Counted from the first letter of the stretch, positions 9,798-20,238 are shown. The stretch is DNA of 64,000 bases from Paralithodes platypus (GCA_032716605.1 CM064495.1:39721232-39785231); one strand, 5' to 3'. Made by a program: numbers and translations. The notes: generated by a model from the letters alone, not told the origin.

Positions 9798-10920
9798 ATT
9801 CGGCTAAGATGTTTTGTATTTGCATTGATTAATTCAATATATATAGGTATGGAATGGGTTGAATTAAACGAACGATAGGATAGGTTTGGATAGCCCAGGC
9901 CGGAATGACGAAAGTGTTCCCATATCTAAGAGTTATTGTCAGAACTATTCAAGCTTAACATAACAACGTCACCCCCCCCCCCCCCCTTCTTTATCCCTCA
10001 TCTTCGGTCTGGGAATTAGGGAAAAGCTCCGGAATGCGTCTATATTAGGAGGGGGGGGGGGGGCGTCCTTTAACGGATATCTACTGGCGTAATTGATTGG
10101 GTGATTATAATGACATTCCGGAGAGCTTCGCCGGCGTCTCGTATATAGCGTCTTCGGGGGAGGGGTATGTTGGCCTGGGGAGGCATTCCGGTGCTACGTT
10201 ATTTTCTTTTAAATTCTTGGAGTTTTTGTACTGTGGCTATAGATTAAAGAATGCCTATGATGAGAGCCCCTGGTCCGTTATTTATCTCTGCCAAATGGTA
10301 TTGCAGAGTGGTCGTCGGTGTGTGAGTACTTCACCAGTACATTCATTGATTTAAATTTTGAACATCGTTCGATGACCTCTGCACTCACTGTATAAACCCT
10401 CTAAAGATCCTCCCGAAATAGACCACATAATTGTTTTACTCGATTGTCACAATTTTCTCTGTGCTAAATTCATGTACATGGATTGCTCAAGACGAAATGA
10501 TTTGATGTTTCGCCGAAATTTGGGAGTTTAGTGGTTTAAACCCTTGACATGTAGCGTACTGTAATGTATAGAACGTAAGAACAGGTATAATGGTATTTGG
10601 TTATAACAATCATATCAATTCACAGTTGACCAATTTGACGCGGAAATAGGTTCTTCATTGAGGACTCTGGTTTGTGTATTTACTTTCATTTATATAATTG
10701 ATTTCTTAATTAACTTGTGTCATACATTGCATTTATTGTTGTCGTTATGAATTATTTGTGTGATGCATAAGATACTACCGGTACTTTTTATATATTTATA
10801 TAGTCACACTAAATATTTAGTCCTATAAAAGTAAATAGGTTACTGAGGATTTTGCTATTAACCATACTAATAATGTAAACAGCTTAGAAAAGACATTCTA
10901 GCAATCACAGGAGTAAAATA
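9795..10920. other. Unique DNA with poly(C) and poly(G) runs
   Basis: A C-run lies near 9973-9986 and a G-run near 10052-10063. An 85-codon frame at 10097-10354 has normal composition but no family resemblance that I recognise, and no splice or start context that makes it convincing. Confidence 0.4.
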
Positions 10921-11100
10921 TTCAGTATCCTTTAGCTCCCACAAAACTTCAGTATTCAGTATCTTCAGTAGGCTATCCCTTTAGCTCCCACAAACTTCAG
11001 TAGGCTATCTTCAGTATCCCTTTCAGTATCCCTCAGTATCTTCAGTATATCCCTTCAGTATCCCTTCAGTATCCCTTCAGTATCTTCAGTATCCCTTTAG
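10921..11100. repeat. Irregular tandem repeat of TTCAGTATCCC units
   Basis: Scrambled copies of TTCAGTATCCC and TTTAGCTCCCACAAACTTCAG alternate with variable spacing. Confidence 0.8.
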
Positions 11101-11156
11101 CTCCCACAAACTCTTTCCAAACCTATACAGTAATGTCTTAAATAGCCAAAATATAA

Positions 11157-11407
11157 TTAACCCTTTGATGATTGACGCATTTTGACAGTTTATTATGGCT
11201 GTCCAGACGATTTTATACAGCTTGGAAGAATCTGCGGGAATTATAAGGGGAAACACTCTCACCCTCTGACTTCCATATACCCCCCTAACCTTAATACAAA
11301 ACACTCACCCTCTGACTTTCATATACCCCTCCTAACCTTAATACAAATCGTCTAATAAGAGACATAAAAAAGAAAAGAAATGCGCAATCGGATCTTGAAA
11401 GGGTTAA
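11157..11407. mobile_element. Family E element (piggyBac-like ends)
   Basis: The ends are TTAACCCTTTGA and GAAAGGGTTAA. TTAA followed by CCC is the typical end of piggyBac-type elements. An internal block of about 55 bp (CACTCACCCTCTGACTT) is duplicated, which lengthens this copy to 251 bp against about 200 in the others. Non-coding. Confidence 0.78.
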
Positions 11408-11572
11408 GCAGTGCGTCATGGTATACTGGAAGAGTTGACTTCCTAGTACAGTGATTGGTGGAAAGAGCTGACCCCTTGGATAGCATCGGGTCAACGAGGG
11501 AGGTCAGGTCAGGTCATTACACTTCCACACCCACTGATAAGAGCAATGGGACATATATCAGGGGACAGAGAT

Positions 11573-11573
<1 letters not shown>

Positions 11574-11640
<67 letters not shown>

Positions 11641-11785
11641 AGAGAGAGAGAGAGAGAGAGATTGTGTGCGTGCGTGCGTGAGTGGGTGTGCGAGAGAGAG
11701 AGAGAGAGAGAGGGGAAGGAAGGCTTGTATCCAAAGGGAGGGAGGAGGGAATTGGACACGTAATTAGGAGAAATAGTAAATGAAA

Positions 11786-11827
<42 letters not shown>

Positions 11828-11910
11828 TGCGTATAATTCAGGGAGACCGATAGATGAAGTGAAAACGTAATTAAGAGAAATGCCAAGAGAGAGAGAGAGA
11901 AGAGAGAGAA
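11574..11910. repeat. (GA)n microsatellite cluster
   Basis: Three GA runs (about 11574-11660, 11694-11711, 11787-11823) and a broken one near 11888 are separated by short unique pieces with GTGCGTGC repeats. Confidence 0.95.
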
Positions 11911-12365
11911 AGTGAGTGTGTCATTGAGGACGAATTTAATGAGAGGTAGGATGGATTTAGGCTAAGAAAACTTTGGTTGGAAGTAAAGTTGGAAGTAATG
12001 AATTAATTAAATTCACTTGAAGAAAAAAATATATCTGAAAATGTTGAAGGTGAAAGTATGACTAATGAAGACATATAAAAAACAAGGATTACATAATTAT
12101 ATGCTTTCGTTAATTTCATTGGAGGTGTTTGGTGTTGTGGTGAAATTAAAAAATAATAGATTATATATAAGAAGGAAATAGATATCGTGTACCGGTACAT
12201 GAAAGAGTATTTTTTTAATAAAATGTGGACACTATTAAAGAGATCATATCCACCTGCAATACAAGTCAAATTAACGTAAACATTACTAAATTTAAAAGGT
12301 GAAGATAATTGGTTGTTCCATGTACGGTGATGAATGTAAGAAAATACTCAACATATAGCAAAGCA
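11911..12365. other. Unique AT-rich DNA
   Basis: No feature is supported. Confidence 0.4.
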
Positions 12366-12910
12366 ACCCCCCCCCCCCCCCTCCCCACCCTCCACCCCAC
12401 ACACACATACACATCACCTCTCCCATATGTCACGATACAGTTGACAGAGATAGATTGTATAGGCCTACACACACAAATATATACACCACAATCCCACGGC
12501 ATTACTACCACACTCACATACACATCATCCAACATAACACCTTTCCCCTCATGACCCCCCCCCCCTCCCCTGTACACACAAACACACACACACTCACATA
12601 CACATCATCCAACATAACACCTTTCCCCTCATGACCCCCCCCCCCCCCTCCCCTGTACACACAAACACACACACACTCATCATAATACATCACTGCCACG
12701 CTTCATTGCAAACACATCCCTCACAAACACACCCATACACACGCACGCAAATACAGGCCCATCATCATGTAAATACAACCTCCCTCTATATTATAATAAC
12801 AACAAACCTGGTTCTGATGATGATACATGTCTAATTATCCACACAAGTCAATACCCCTCCCTCCACACACACACATAACGTACACACACACACACACACA
12901 CACACACGAG
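12366..12910. repeat. CA-rich region with an 80-bp tandem duplication and poly(C) runs
   Basis: Two near-identical copies (about 12513-12592 and 12593-12676) each contain ACATCATCCAACATAACACC, a poly(C) run of differing length and a CA run. Further CA repeats follow at 12882-12907. Confidence 0.88.
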
Positions 12911-12984
12911 AACAGGTATATCAGTAAGTACGGTACATAATACAGTATAGACAATAACAAAAGAGTTGTGGCCTTTAATGATAT

Positions 12985-13260
12985 ATATGTCCCCCCCCCC
13001 ACCCCCCCAGCAGCCGCCACCACAAAAGGGAACAAGTTGACGGCCAGAGTTTTGTGGTCAGTGAGGCGAGGAGCTGGAGGAAGAAAAGGTGACCCCATAA
13101 GTCTTGGTCAGGTGGGTGGGTACTGATACGGCGGGTCAAGATAGGTCGGGTGGATGGGGAGGGTATGGATAGTTGGGGTGGGTTATGGAGAGTTCGGTTG
13201 GTTGTGGATAGTTGGATGAGTTATGGATAGTTTGGTGTTGGGGGGGGGGGGGGGGGGGGT
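12985..13260. repeat. Poly(C), GGTGGG-rich segment and 20-bp poly(G)
   Basis: C-runs near 12990-13008, then degenerate copies of GGGTTATGGATAGTTGG (about 13140-13235), then an uninterrupted G20 at 13240-13259. Confidence 0.85.
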
Positions 13261-13432
13261 ATGGATATATTTAGTTAGAGCCGGGGGATGGGAGATCATT
13301 TATTTACCCTTTTACATATCCCTCGTTACTCAGCATTATAGTAAGGTACACCACTTCCCTTTCTATTTGTTTGTTGTTTATTTCGACTCCTATCTTCATT
13401 TTATCTCCTTTGCCCATTAATCTTTAAACACG

Positions 13433-13893
13433 CGCCTAGGTACACACATTCGTACACAAATAACACAGGGCCTAGGTACACACATTCGTACACAGATAAC
13501 ACAGGGCCTAGGTACACACATTCGTACACAAATAACACAGGGCCTAGGTACACATTCGTACACAGATAACACAGGGCCTAGGTACACACATTCGTACACA
13601 AATACAAAAGGGCCTAGAAACATTCGTACACAAATAACAAAGGGCCTAGGTACACACATTCGTACACAAATAACAAAGGACCTAGGTACACACATTCGTA
13701 CACAAGTAACAAAGGGTATAGGTACACACATTCGTACACAAATAACAAAGGGCCTAGGTACACACATTCGTACACAAATAACAAAGGGCCTAGGTACACA
13801 CATTTGTACACAAACAACAAAGGACCTAGGTACACACATTCGTACACAAATAACAAAGGGCCTAGGTACACACATTCGTACACAAGTAACAAA
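13433..13893. repeat. 36-bp minisatellite
   Basis: About 13 units with CCTAGGTACACACATTCGTA as the conserved part, followed by CACAAATAACAAAGGG. One unit has a short deletion near 13540. Since 36 is a multiple of 3, two minus-strand frames stay open as 12-residue repeats. I do not regard them as genes. Confidence 0.96.
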
Positions 13894-14227
13894 GGGTACT
13901 ACCACGACCTCCTACTTAGCCTTGGGTACTACAGCACAACACAATACCGGTACCGTACGCTAAATCCCAACTCCCTTCTACTGTACCATCTCCATCCCAT
14001 TACGTCTTCCCTCTCCTGTCCCCCTCCACCCTATGCCCCCCCCCCCCCCCCCTCGCCCCCCTCCTCGTCCATGCCCCCACCCATCCCCGTGCAGGTAACC
14101 CATCAAGGATAATGCAGGATCAAAGCGGGGATGTATTCACGGCGTCCGGGACCCAATCAGAGATGCGGCTGGCTATGCATCTGGGGACGTTACGCGGTCA
14201 CCCGATATTTCATTACGAGACTGGTTA
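13894..14227. other. C-rich unique DNA
   Basis: Contains a C-run at 14038-14052 and no recognised gene. Confidence 0.4.
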
Positions 14228-14600
14228 CCTCCGCCAACGAAATTGGTCGGAGGTTATGTTTTCGACTCCGTTTGTGTGTTTGTTTGTAAGTAAGACATCT
14301 CACAAACTTGTAAACCGATTTTCACGAAATTTGGTAGGCTGATAGGATTATGCTCCAATGGAAAAGTGATTCAATTTAGGAGGCGATCTGGATATTTTCA
14401 CGAAATTTGTTGGGCAGACAGAATATGCGTTATTAACCGATGTTCTTGAAATTTGGTGAGCAAATAGGATACGTGCCAAGGAAGATGTTGTTCAATGTAG
14501 GAGGCAATCCAAAGATTTTCACGAAATTTGGTGGACACATATAATACGCACCAAGGGAGAAGTGATTCAATTTAGGGGGCGATCCAAAAGAAGTTCACAC
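14228..14600. repeat. Dispersed repeat with CCTCCGCC hairpin and TTTCACGAAATTTGGT subrepeats
   Basis: It starts with CCTCCGCCAACG paired with GGTCGGAGGTTATG. Four diverged 80-100-bp subunits follow, each with TTTCACGAAATTTGGT or a close variant and a GATTCAATTTAGG block (near 14320, 14395, 14515). I recall sequences of this type as widespread dispersed repeats in animal genomes, but cannot name the family. Confidence 0.6.
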
Positions 14601-14614
14601 TCTTAGCCCTCCAA

Positions 14615-15010
14615 AAATTGGCCAATTGCTCTCATATCTTGCATCTGTAAAGTGTTTGAATATACTCTTAATTCAAAGTATCTTAAGCATTTTGTCTTCC
14701 CATAATCTACTCTCAGTTAGCCAGTATGAGTTCATCAAGGGGCACTCTACTGGTGAACTCCTTTCTTATCTGACTAACTCTTGATCATTTCCTTTCTTAT
14801 CTGACTAACTCTTGGTCATACTCCTTTCGGGACTTCGATGAGACCTTTTCTATGCGCTTGACATATCCAAAGCCTTCGATAATTATAGTCTGGCACAAAA
14901 CCCTTATCTTCAAACTACCCTCCTTTGGTATCTATCCCTTTATCTGTGCCTTTAGCTCTAATATCCTTTTTGGCTCGCTATCACTCTTTCAACGTTTGGG
15001 TGGACACTAG
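14615..15010 (+). pseudogene. Decayed reverse transcriptase fragment of another non-LTR family
   Basis: Several frames must be combined to read it. From 14618 there is WPIALISCICKVFE, typical of RT domain block 2. From about 14701 comes SQYEFIKGHSTGELLSYLTN, then near 14825 SFRDFDETF, and near 14854 ALDISKAFD, the RT block with the first catalytic Asp. A 35-bp stretch near 14760-14815 is duplicated. This arrangement differs from RetA and RetB and resembles Jockey/I-type RT remnants. It is non-functional. Confidence 0.72.
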
Positions 15011-15116
15011 TTACAGGCAGCTTTGCCTCTTGTCAACTTCATATACTGTACACTCGGATAAAAATATATCCCGGAATCCAAATTCAGACATTTGTTTAGG
15101 CCTATGATATTAATGG

Positions 15117-15312
15117 TTAACCCATACAGTACCGGTGACGTCCTTTTCATTATATGTTTCAGCTTCAGAAGGATGTATACCTATTAAAAGGCTACCAACT
15201 GTCTTAAGTAATCCATTTAGCTACCATATATCTCTCCTAAGCTTCATATAATCGTCTAAATGCAGCTGAAATTTTATATATTAAAAGATGTCACTGGTAC
15301 TGTGCGGGTTAA
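15117..15312. mobile_element. Family E element
   Basis: Bounded by TTAACCC at left and GGGTTAA at right, 196 bp. It shares the TTCCTAAGCTTCATATAATCGTCTAA-type core with the copy at 18895. Non-coding. Confidence 0.72.
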
Positions 15313-15423
15313 GAACCAGCCAGCGTAGGTGGAGGTATGCGCTCTACCGGGTGCTCCTCTAGTTTATTTATGTCTTCTCTCACTGCCCACTCGTGATAAC
15401 TTCTTCCTTCCTATGGCGTCCTC
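15313..15423. repeat. Partial CCTCCGCC-type repeat
   Basis: CCAGCGTAGGTGGAGGTATG and the following GCTCTACCGGGTGCTCCTCT resemble the right side of the hairpin region at 5560-5610. Confidence 0.5.
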
Positions 15424-15759
15424 TTAAGGGGAGATGTCCACTTGAGGGATTTTTTTCTTGACTCCTTTCTCCCTCATGTTTAGCCCCATTGTTTTCCTAA
15501 TGTTAAGACGTTTGCCCCATTATTTTGACGATTTTAAGACCTTTCAACCCATTTCTGTCAATTTTAAGACCTTTCGTGCCATTTAGGTGTCGATTTTATC
15601 CTGGCGAGCGATAGCGAGCCTGTAATTTAAGAGGAATCGGCTTTCAGCCGAGACATTTTTCTACCGAAAAATGTACAAATTTATCTTGAAAGGGGCTCAA
15701 GGGGGTGTAATCTTCAGTTTGATGGATATCTACGGACCAAACTAAACTCCTCCCCTTAA
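15424..15759 (+). mobile_element. Family A TTAA element, complete copy
   Basis: TTAA at both ends, 336 bp, no coding capacity. It shows the four 30-32-bp internal repeats, CCTGGCGAGCGATAGCGAGCC, and the hairpin TCGGCTTTCAGCCGA (15637-15651). In that hairpin two base pairs have changed on both arms compared with the majority form. The 9-bp-stem hairpin ACATTTTTC/GAAAAATGT follows. Confidence 0.93.
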
Positions 15760-16538
15760 GCTTTTGTGGTTTCCTGCATTACATATACCATGTTTTCCAT
15801 CCTCCCACATCCTCCCTCCTCCTCCTCCCACATCTTCCCTCCTCCTCTCCCATATCTCTCTCCTCCTCTTCCCACATCCCACTCCTACTCCCACATCCCA
15901 CTCCTCCTCCCACATCTTCTAAACCCCTCTTCTTCCTCCCCTCCCTCTACCCACCCTCTGTAGGTCCCCCCATATTGGCCTCTGTTCCCTATTCGTCTCT
16001 TATCTCTTCAATCCATTTTGTTATCGAATTCACCATATAATTCACCATATAATTCACCATATAATTCACCATATAATTATCCCCTCTGTTTTCCACTCTG
16101 CCTCTTCATCTCTCCCTGTAATACCCAACTAAACCCTTCTCCTTCTCTTACCACCCTTCCTGTCCCCTTCCTCCCCACCCCTATATAAGCCCCCTTTCTC
16201 CCTTCCATACCTCTCTCCCTTTCACAACTGTAGGTCCTTGTAAGCCCAGTTCTCTTCCTCTCCACATCCTTCCTCCAATTACCCTCATTTCCCTCCTTTA
16301 ATTCTGTTTTGTTATCCAGTCTACTTTTTCTTCTCCCCCATGCCTCCCATACCACCTCTTCACCCCGCCCTCTCCTTATCCTCCTGCCTGTCTGTAGCAC
16401 CCCACTAAGCCCCCCATACTTCCCCTCCCCTGCCCCTACCTCCCCTCCTCGTCCCCGTCTGTAGGCCCCCCAGTGTAAGCCCCTCTCGACCCACCTCGGT
16501 CAACACAGATCGCCCGCTCGATTAACCCACACTTGACC

Positions 16539-16540
<2 letters not shown>
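15760..16540. repeat. Pyrimidine-rich region with a 12-bp tandem repeat
   Basis: Mostly CCTCC and CTTCC sequence. A 12-bp unit (TTCACCATATAA) is repeated about four times at 16027-16078. No gene is supported; the purine-side open frame at 16077-16400 follows composition. Confidence 0.75.

Positions 16541-16610
<70 letters not shown>
16541..16610. repeat. (CA)n microsatellite
   Basis: Pure CA run of about 35 units that ends at the first base of the tRNA-like SINE head. Confidence 0.97.
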
Positions 16611-16612
<2 letters not shown>

Positions 16613-16830
16613 CCCGTAGCCTAGTAGGTAGAGCTCTCGTCTCACACACGAGGGGTCGGGGGTTCAATCCCCGGCCGGGCGGAGACAAATTGGGCTTGTC
16701 TCCTTTCATTGTTAGCCTCAGTTCACCTAGCTGTAAATAGGTACCTGGAATAAGTGGACGACGTTGTGACGTCCCATCTGGGGTTGGCAAAAATGGTACA
16801 AGGCGAGATGGGTATCATATGGTTCACCTA
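16611..16830 (+). mobile_element. tRNA-derived SINE (tRNA-Val-like head)
   Basis: Positions 16612-16682 can fold like a tRNA. Box A is TAGCCTAGTAGG (matches TRGYNNARNNGG) and box B is GGTTCAATCCC. The anticodon arm CTCGT/ACGAG encloses the loop CTCACAC, giving a CAC (Val-like) anticodon, and the ends GCCCG/CGGGC pair. A non-tRNA body continues with AGTTCACCTAGCTGTAAATA and GGTACCTGG, which resembles conserved SINE central domains. The internal boxes would act as an RNA polymerase III promoter. The missing CCA and the long body argue for a SINE rather than a working tRNA gene. The right end is uncertain. Confidence 0.82.
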
Positions 16831-17090
16831 AACTGATGGCTACCTAAGCATTCGGGCGAGACGGTACCGTCTATAGTGAGAATGGTACCATACAGATCCA
16901 CCCTAAGCCTTCGTTTCCGATGTCGCCAATTGGCTAAATACAGACTACACACACATCCACAGCCATTCCAACAGTACATAAAACACTTAACATGCATTTC
17001 ACGCAATACATTCCCAGTTAAGGAGGCGCGATAATAATGAGCTTAGCTCGCATTGCGTGGATTCCCCTTGACGAACAAGTAACTGAGAAA
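16831..17090. other. Unique DNA with palindrome AGACGGTACCGTCT
   Basis: A 14-bp perfect palindrome lies at 16859-16872. It may belong to the SINE tail or be chance. Confidence 0.4.
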
Positions 17091-17290
17091 CACACACACA
17101 ACAACACACATACACGCACATCTACACATACATGCACCGCCCACGCACATGACCACATACACCGTCATATCACACAACACACAACACACACACACACACC
17201 ACCCACACATACACGCACATCTACACATACAATGTCATACATGCACCACCCCCGCAGACTAGCACACGCACATGACCACGTACACCGTCA

Positions 17291-17367
<77 letters not shown>
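17091..17367. repeat. CA-rich region ending in a pure (CA)n tract
   Basis: Diverged CACACAT/ACGCACATCTACACATAC repeats (17091-17290) precede an uninterrupted CA run (about 17291-17367). Confidence 0.93.
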
Positions 17368-17369
<2 letters not shown>

Positions 17370-17595
17370 TGCCTGTTTCTATTATGCACATACAACCAGC
17401 GTTTGTTTATGCATGCCATTTCTGTGTATAATAAACACTTGTATGGTTTTACTATTAATATATGCAACATTCCATTCATTGATCAATCTGCATGCTTACT
17501 GGTATATAGAATGTCCCCAATATTGTACGAGTTTTTGTACATTGTTTTCTGAAGCATGTTAGTCATTAGGTTACAAGACACTTACCTTATTATAC
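17368..17595. other. Unique AT-rich DNA
   Basis: No feature is recognised. Confidence 0.4.
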
Positions 17596-17934
17596 TTAAG
17601 GGGAGATTTCCACTTGAGGGATTTTTTTTTTCTTGACTCCTTTCTCCCTCATGTTTAGCCCCATTGTTTTTCTAATTTTAAGACGTTTGCCCCATTATTT
17701 TGACGATTTTAAGAACTTTCAACCCATTTCTGTCAATTTTAAGACCTTTCGTGCCATTTAGGTGTCGATTTTATCCTGGCGAGCGATAGCGAGCCTGTAA
17801 TGTAAGAGGAACCGGCTCTCAGCCGGGACATTTTTCTACCGAAAAATGTACAAATTTATCTTGAAAGGGGCTCAAGGGGGTGTAATCTTAAGCTTGAAGG
17901 ATATCTAGGGACCAAACTAAATATCTCCCCTTAA
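17596..17934 (+). mobile_element. Family A TTAA element, complete copy
   Basis: TTAA at both ends, 339 bp. It belongs to the same subfamily as 15424 and 52003 (TTGTTTTTCTAATTTTAAG). The central hairpin CCGGCTCTCAGCCGG (17812-17826) carries the T-A pair instead of C-G. Its right TTAA is also the left edge of a family D element. Confidence 0.94.
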
Positions 17935-18149
17935 AGCCGGTGTCACACGAGCGCTTTTTCCGTCAATTTTCCATGAGCAAGTTTTTTCTCGCTATATTTC
18001 GGGACATTTTTGCACTGGTATCGGCAACTAAACTGAGGGTAGAGTATGTTAGGTGGCAGATTTCTGATATAACGGAAATTTTTAAGCCTGCCAGACTACA
18101 ATTGCTCGTAAAAATTGACTGAAAGATCGCTCGTGTGACTCCGGCTTTA
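17931..18149. mobile_element. Family D inverted-repeat element
   Basis: Terminal inverted repeat TAAAGCCGGTGTCACACGAG at left against CTCGTGTGACTCCGGCTTTA at right, one mismatch. The total is about 215 bp. A second copy lies at 30153-30373. It has no coding capacity; a parent transposon cannot be named from these ends. Confidence 0.85.
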
Positions 18150-18327
18150 GGGTCGATTCGATTTCAACATACTGTCCAGGTAAGTATGTCGGCGCCTTAG
18201 CTTGATAGGATTGCAGTTTGATACGAGGCATAGTAGCCATTACCAGTATGGATGATAATAATTCCGATGTACAGTGGCGCTAATAAGTTATGTTCCAGCT
18301 GTCATTACGTTTGGCTCGCTCTGTGCT

Positions 18328-18495
18328 GTATTAATTTCTGTCAGATGTTGAATTTGGTGGGTAAGTGTAGGGACATGTTGGTATATCTCTCACTCAAACA
18401 GAAGAAATCGCGCGTAAATATTGCTGATACCAATTATTGATCAAAACATATTTGGTGCGGAGACATAATTTATTAGGCCAACTGTACTCTCTGAA
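18328..18495. repeat. Dispersed repeat R2, copy 1
   Basis: About 165 bp, homologous to 59100-59262 (shared blocks include CAGATGTTGAAT, GTATATCTC, GCTGATACCAATTAT and TTATTAGGCC). In both places it lies downstream of a family D right end. Confidence 0.7.
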
Positions 18496-18644
18496 CTTCT
18501 TACACACTGTAGCCCTTGTTTCCTTGTTAATTTATATCCCCTTCCACTTGTAAATGATAAGATATTCAGCCTCTTATCACCCTATCACCCTATTATCAGC
18601 CCTATCACCGTCTCTACTCATGTGAAGCAGTGTTTGCCTCTTTT

Positions 18645-18645
<1 letters not shown>

Positions 18646-18692
<47 letters not shown>
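18646..18692. repeat. Poly(T) tract
   Basis: About 45 T, possibly the poly(A) relic of a minus-strand retrotranscript. No coding homology was found next to it. Confidence 0.9.
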
Positions 18693-18695
<3 letters not shown>

Positions 18696-18894
18696 GGTCC
18701 ATACTTTTGCTCTCGTGTTTACTTCCTCCTTCGGCTACGAATTGCATTATAAATCCCAGTATGTATATTACGTTATATCACTTATAATCTTATATTTTGT
18801 TTTCTGTGTTTTATCCTAGCTACATTGAGTGGATCTTAATCAGCTTAACATAGGCTTTTACAATCAACAGATTATAAACAAATTAATACATTTG

Positions 18895-19102
18895 TTAACC
18901 CTTTCAAAATACTATGACACATTTATTTTCTGGATATCATTAGACGAGTTTAGTCAGATAAGGAAGACTATTATGGAAGTCAGAGGGTTATTTGAGATAG
19001 TCTACCCATTTAATTCCCACATATCTTTCCTAAGCTTTATAAATTCGTCTAATGATAGCAAGACAAAATGGTCAAAACGCGGCAACATCCTCAAGGGGTT
19101 AA
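18895..19102. mobile_element. Family E element
   Basis: TTAACCCTTTCA at left and AAGGGGTTAA at right, 208 bp. Two inverted internal blocks around GTCTAAT and CCTAAGC are shared with 15117 and 36320. Non-coding. Confidence 0.8.
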
Positions 19103-19251
19103 CTGGAGCAAAAAAAAAAAAAAAAATGTTTACTAGTATCACTTTAATTTTCTGAATCCCAACTTATTTTATGAACATAAATATACCGGTACTACAGTAT
19201 TAGCGTACACGTCTTGTCCGTTCTCTAGAATATTTAAACAACGATGCATCC

Positions 19252-19579
19252 TTAAGGGGAGATAATCCACTTGAGGGACTTTTTTCTTGACCCCTTTCTC
19301 CCTCATGTCTAGCCCCATTGCTTTTGAGATTTTAAGATGTTTGCCCCGTTAGTTTGGCGATTTTTAAGAACTTTCACCCCATATTAAGACCTTTCGTGCA
19401 ATTCAGGTGTCTATTTTATCCTGGCGAGCGATAGCGAGCCTGTAATTTAAGAGGAATCGGCCTTCGGCCGGGACATTTTTCTACCGAAAAATGTACAAAT
19501 TTATCTTGAAAGGGACTCGAGGGGGTGTAATTTTAAGGTTGATGGAGGTCTAGGGAACAAACTAAATACCTCTCCTTAA
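19252..19579 (+). mobile_element. Family A TTAA element, complete copy
   Basis: TTAA at both ends, 328 bp. The central hairpin TCGGCCTTCGGCCGG has a T-G pair at its base. It faces the truncated opposite copy at 19836. Confidence 0.92.
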
Positions 19580-19835
19580 TACAGATCATTCAAGCGTTTA
19601 TTTTATATATTTATTTATGATAGATATTTTATGTTTTTATATTTGTTTTTAGTCGAGGAAAATGAGGTGAAGTGGAACAGGAATGTTGAGTTAGACGGTA
19701 ACGCCTTGGCTTTTAAGAGAACAAGTTAAAGTTGCAGTAGTGAATGTGGCACGGTACACACATTGTAAGCTTGACAATGCACACCTTAATGGGTTAGTGC
19801 TGTTTTTTTTTTTTGTCTATATATTTATTTATTTT

Positions 19836-20120
19836 TTAGTTTCCTCGCTAAAGACCACCATCAAGCTTAACAAAACACCCCTAGACTCCCTTTCAAGATA
19901 AATTTGTACATTTTTCGGTAAAAAAAATATCCCGGCCGAAGGCCGATTCCTTCTATACTTACAGGCTCGCTTGCTCGCCAGGACAAAAATCGACACCTAA
20001 ATGGCACGAAAGGTCTTCATAATGACAAAGAAATGGGGCAAAAGTTCTCTAAATCGCCAAACTAACGGAACGAACGTCTTAAAATCTCAATAGTAATATG
20101 CTAAACATGAGGGTGAAGAA
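19836..20120 (-). mobile_element. Family A element, truncated at both ends
   Basis: The right-arm blocks and hairpins are present, but the TTAA ends are missing. On its downstream side the homology switches directly to the right end of a family E element near 20120. Confidence 0.85.
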
Positions 20121-20181
20121 TAAAATCGTCTTATAATAGCCAGAAAACAAAACATATATGCGTAATTGGATCTGGAAAGGG

Positions 20182-20184
<3 letters not shown>
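20121..20184. mobile_element. Family E right-end fragment
   Basis: AATCGTCTTATAATAGCCAG through GGAAAGGGTTA matches the right end of family E. A (TA)n tract replaces the final A of the TTAA. Confidence 0.65.

Positions 20185-20236
<52 letters not shown>
20181..20236. repeat. (TA)n microsatellite
   Basis: Pure TA run abutting the family E end. Confidence 0.95.

Positions 20237-20238
<2 letters not shown>

Noticed and set aside
10097..10354. 85-codon frame of normal composition
   Set aside because: No recognised family, no start or splice support, and the length is not unusual for chance in 64 kb.
13417..13905. 162-codon frame with 12-residue Cys-containing repeats, like a small Cys-rich repeat protein
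   Set aside because: The unit is a 36-bp minisatellite and a second minus-strand frame is equally open.
16611..16685. Functional tRNA-Val gene
   Set aside because: The fold is good, but the sequence continues directly into a SINE-like body and starts at a microsatellite edge.
16859..16872. Palindrome AGACGGTACCGTCT as a regulatory site
   Set aside because: A single occurrence with no neighbouring gene; a 14-bp palindrome alone is weak evidence.
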